DNA from: JAJPKK01 sp963807015 | GTDB taxonomy: Bacteria > Pseudomonadota > Alphaproteobacteria > Rhizobiales > Xanthobacteraceae | Direction: 5' to 3' | DNA length: 64,000 nt | NCBI GenBank assembly: GCA_963807015.1 | Contig: CAWEAS010000022.1 | Coordinates: 1-64,000, forward strand | Shown here: one piece after another, positions 61,871-64,000 of the stretch | Layout: each line of letters opens with the position of its first letter | Position numbering within the stretch: position 1 is the first letter of the stretch | Position numbers and translations under genes: made by a program | Notes under the pieces: generated by a model | Databases searched by the model: none | Told to the model about the DNA's origin: nothing | The model's input: only the letters and a program-made list of their open reading frames with translations

Positions 61871-61974
61871 CCTCAAGCAGCCTCATTGGGGCCGTCGCAG
61901 CCGCGCGTTTCGCGCCTTGATCGTGAAACGACCTTCGCGGTGATATCGTCGCGGCGACGACCGGAGGTATCGCG

Positions 61975-62721
61975 ATGAAATGGTCCGCATTCGCCGTCGC
62001 GACCGAAGTGCCGCGCGGCGTTCCCATCGTTCTCGCAACGGTCGCCGGATTCGTCGACGCGTGCACGTTCCTCGGCCTGTTCGGGCTGTTCGTGGCCCAA
62101 GTGACCGGCAGCTACGTTGTGGCCGGCACCCACGCCGCGATCGGTTGGCCGGAAGCGACCGTGCTGCTCGCCGTTCCGGCCTTTATCGTCGGCGGGATTG
62201 CCGCGACGATCATCGCCGTCGCAGCCCAGGCCAACGGCAAATCGGCACTGGCCAGCGTCCTTGCCCTCGAAACCGTGACGCTGATCGGCTTTATCGCAGC
62301 ATTTGCGGCGGGCGCGTCGCGCTCCGGCGAGGCGTCGCCGCTCGCGATCACGGCTTCGCTCCTCGGCCTTGCCGCCATGGGCGTGCAGAGCGCGTCGGTG
62401 CGCATGCTGATGCGCGGCGTCGCCTCGACCAACGTCATGACGACCAATACCAGTCAGATCACGATCGAGATGACGCAACTCGCGATCGCGCGGCTGTTTC
62501 GCGGGCGCGACGCTGGCCCCGACGAAGCGTCGAAAGACGAAGCCTGCCGCCGTCGGCTCGGCCGCGACTTGCCGCTCCCGCTCGCCTTCCTCGCCGGCAC
62601 GGTGGCCGGCGCGTTGGCCTACGATAGAGCGGGTTTCTGGGTGATCGCCGCGCCCATTGCTGCAGTCGCCGGGCTCACCTTATGGGCCGCGCGAAACGCA
62701 AGCCTGTCACCGCGCGGATAA
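61975..62721 (+). CDS. YoaK-family (DUF1275) membrane protein
   Basis: ATG 61975 follows GGAGG. The 248-residue protein has six or more hydrophobic segments: GVPIVLATVAGFVDACTFLG with the characteristic G-F-V-D-A, GSYVVAGTHAAIG, LLGLAAMGVQSASVRMLMRG, TNVMTTNTSQITIEM and LAFLAGTVAGALAY. YoaK proteins are common and have no established transport substrate. The 3' end overlaps ogt by 15 bp in convergent orientation. Confidence 0.88.
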   Translation: MKWSAFAVATEVPRGVPIVLATVAGFVDACTFLGLFGLFVAQVTGSYVVAGTHAAIGWPEATVLLAVPAFIVGGIAATIIAVAAQANGKSALASVLALETVTLIGFIAAFAAGASRSGEASPLAITASLLGLAAMGVQSASVRMLMRGVASTNVMTTNTSQITIEMTQLAIARLFRGRDAGPDEASKDEACRRRLGRDLPLPLAFLAGTVAGALAYDRAGFWVIAAPIAAVAGLTLWAARNASLSPRG

Positions 62722-63264
62722 TTGATCGAACAGGGTCGGCTCATCGTCGCGCCTGGCACCTTCGATCGCAAGGAGGCGCTGCTTAGTGGCAACGCCGCCA
62801 TGGGCCGAGAAGCCGCCCGCCTTGCGGCCAGCGGCGACGACGCGATGGCAGGGCACGATGACGGGACAGGGATTGCGCCCCATCGCCGCGCCGACATCGC
62901 GCGCATCGATGCCGTCACCAAGCTTCGCCGCAATGGCGCCGTAGGTAAGCACGCGGCCGGGCGCGATGGTTCGCGTAACCTCATAGAGGCGACGATTGAA
63001 ATCGGGGACGCCTTCGAGATCGACCACGACGTCGGAAAGGTCACGGGCTTCGCCGTGGGTCAGCGCGATGATGCCGTCGATCGCGCGCGCAACTTCGGGC
63101 GGCGGCGTGGTCTCGTGTGCCGCAGGGCAACGGCGCAAGAGGCGGGCGCGCGTTGCGGCATCACTCGCTTCCGGAAGCTGCACGGCCACGACGCCGCGGG
63201 CACTCCAAGCAATGCCGCAGCGTCCGATCGCCGTGTCGAACAGACTGAAACCTTGCGCCGTCAT
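62707..63264 (-). CDS. Methylated-DNA-[protein]-cysteine S-methyltransferase
   Basis: ATG 63264 starts a 185-residue protein; the frame upstream runs into the inverted repeat at 63298. The C-terminal domain carries GRVLTYGAIAAKLGDGID, AAMGRNPCPVIVPCHRVVAA with the acceptor Cys of IVPCHRV, and GGFSAHGGVATKQRLL. The N-terminal domain is of the Ogt/AdaB type. It repairs O6-methylguanine by suicidal methyl transfer. Only 33 bp separate its start from the 32-bp inverted repeat (63298-63387). Confidence 0.93.
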   Translation of the reverse strand: MTAQGFSLFDTAIGRCGIAWSARGVVAVQLPEASDAATRARLLRRCPAAHETTPPPEVARAIDGIIALTHGEARDLSDVVVDLEGVPDFNRRLYEVTRTIAPGRVLTYGAIAAKLGDGIDARDVGAAMGRNPCPVIVPCHRVVAAGRKAGGFSAHGGVATKQRLLAIEGARRDDEPTLFDQLSAR

Positions 63265-63297
63265 GGCAATCCGCCCGTCGCCAAGTTGTCGACAGCT

Positions 63298-63387
63298 CGT
63301 AGCCCGGATGAGCGCAGCGACATCCGGGGCGGCGTAGCCTTCATCGAAAAAAAGTCCCCGGATGTCGCTGCGCTCATCCGGGCTACG
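63298..63387. repeat. Perfect 32-bp inverted repeat (REP-like)
   Basis: The arms 63298-63329 and 63356-63387 are perfect reverse complements, separated by 26 bp. The core is cccggatgagcgcagcgaca, and a related partial copy exists at 28552-28580. It lies between ogt and the 3' end of rne, so it can work as a stabilising hairpin for the rne message. Confidence 0.92.
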
Positions 63388-63401
63388 GGATTGGCTTCGC
63401 C

Positions 63402-64000
63402 TTACGACTTGCCGCCCAGGATGCGCTTTGCCCACCAGCCGGCGCGACGCGGGCCTTCCGGCGTCGATGCGGCGGCTGGCGCTTCAGCGGCCGGCTCCTC
63501 TGTAGCCGGCGGCGGCATCGGAGCTTCGGCTGCCGGCGTTACACCGCCGCCGAAGAATGGCGCCGGCTCGCGCACGGTCGAGCGCCGCTTCGACAACTCG
63601 GGCTTGACCGGTTCCGGCTGCGCGGCGGATTCAGGCTCGGATCTCGCCATTTCAAACTCCTCGGCGACAGCTGGTTGCGGTGGCGGTGCGCCATTGATCT
63701 CGTCGGCCGGCCGATGGCGAGTTCGCCCATGCTCCACCGCTTCATGGGGGAGCGCCTCGGACGGCGGTCCGCCGAAATCGGCGACAGCGTGCGCCACTTC
63801 CTCGTCGATCGGGGGCACGTCATGCTCCGGCGCCCGGTAGGCGCCTTCGCCCTCCTCGCGGCGGCCGCGACGTCCACCGCGGCGGCCACGCCGACGACGC
63901 CGGCGCGCATCGCCGTTGCCTTCGCCGCGGGCGTAGCGCGGCTCGGCTTCCCCGCTTCCTTCGACGGCCTCGCCGTTCGTTTCGGCATGCTCATCGGATT
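63402..64000 (-). CDS. rne: Ribonuclease E/G, C-terminal portion (continues beyond the window)
   Basis: The minus-strand frame is open from the right edge to the stop at 63402. It holds the disordered C-terminal region of alphaproteobacterial RNase E: an arginine-rich RNA-binding block RRRRRRGRRGGRRGRREE, acidic and Pro/Ala-rich parts, and the conserved C-terminal GWWAKRILGGKS. RNase E makes the first cut in most mRNA decay, and this region binds degradosome partners. The catalytic part and the start are outside the window. Confidence 0.87.
   Translation of the reverse strand, partial: SDEHAETNGEAVEGSGEAEPRYARGEGNGDARRRRRRGRRGGRRGRREEGEGAYRAPEHDVPPIDEEVAHAVADFGGPPSEALPHEAVEHGRTRHRPADEINGAPPPQPAVAEEFEMARSEPESAAQPEPVKPELSKRRSTVREPAPFFGGGVTPAAEAPMPPPATEEPAAEAPAAASTPEGPRRAGWWAKRILGGKS

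Overview
The window is GC-rich chromosomal DNA that most resembles a Hyphomicrobiales (Rhizobiales) alphaproteobacterium of the Bradyrhizobium/Xanthobacteraceae type. This is inferred from gene content: ProQ/FinO, HdeA-like and DUF2059 proteins, an rpiA-DUF2059-gor block, intracellular PhaZ, an Rne with an arginine-rich C-terminus, several Tat-exported proteins, and palindromic repeats containing a CGCTCATCCGGG core. No species can be named from the sequence alone.

Layout. (1) 1-8.1 kb: tRNA-Trp, a PEBP-family protein, a TIR-STAND-FGE receptor-like protein converging on a large exported TPR protein, a ModA-like binding protein and a lipoprotein. (2) 8.118-22.303 kb: a 14.1 kb integrative genomic island in tRNA-Gly(TCC), bounded by a perfect 47 bp direct repeat. 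It carries a tyrosine integrase, an AlpA-like protein, a primase-helicase split by two one-base deletions, a nuclease-NACHT defence-type gene split into about nine pieces, small unknown genes, a Sel1 protein and three paralogous small membrane proteins. (3) 22.3-25.4 kb: tRNA-Gly, tRNA-Tyr, ProQ, a 1.55 kb IS element flanked by 18 bp direct repeats, and an HdeA-like protein. (4) 25.4-36.6 kb: core metabolism (gor, rpiA, gph, mqo, fumC), a ThrE-type exporter and tRNA-Val. (5) 36.6-47.9 kb: an exported metallo-beta-lactamase, an MFS pseudogene, an L,D-transpeptidase, moaA, a TRAP transporter whose large permease is frameshifted, Mrp/ApbC and a 3-hydroxyisobutyrate-dehydrogenase-like enzyme. (6) 47.9-52.7 kb: a TIR-membrane-TPR protein and a four-gene catabolic-looking operon that includes a dipicolinate-synthase-A homologue. 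(7) 53-59.8 kb: a lactonase-type hydrolase, a split ThDP decarboxylase pair (ComDE-like), an SDR without the usual catalytic residues, and a Tat-exported ThDP enzyme coupled to a cytochrome c. (8) 59.8-64 kb: GST, PHA depolymerase, a YoaK-family protein, Ogt and the 3' end of rne.

How the parts work together. The island is a mobile replication/integration module with a probable antiphage cargo gene. Outside it, two further TIR proteins suggest an NAD-linked or signalling layer. The most unusual metabolic proposal is a periplasmic ThDP enzyme that would pass electrons to its overlapping cytochrome c. One-base frameshifts occur in several genes, often in short homopolymers, so genuine gene decay has to be separated from assembly error before these genes are called dead.
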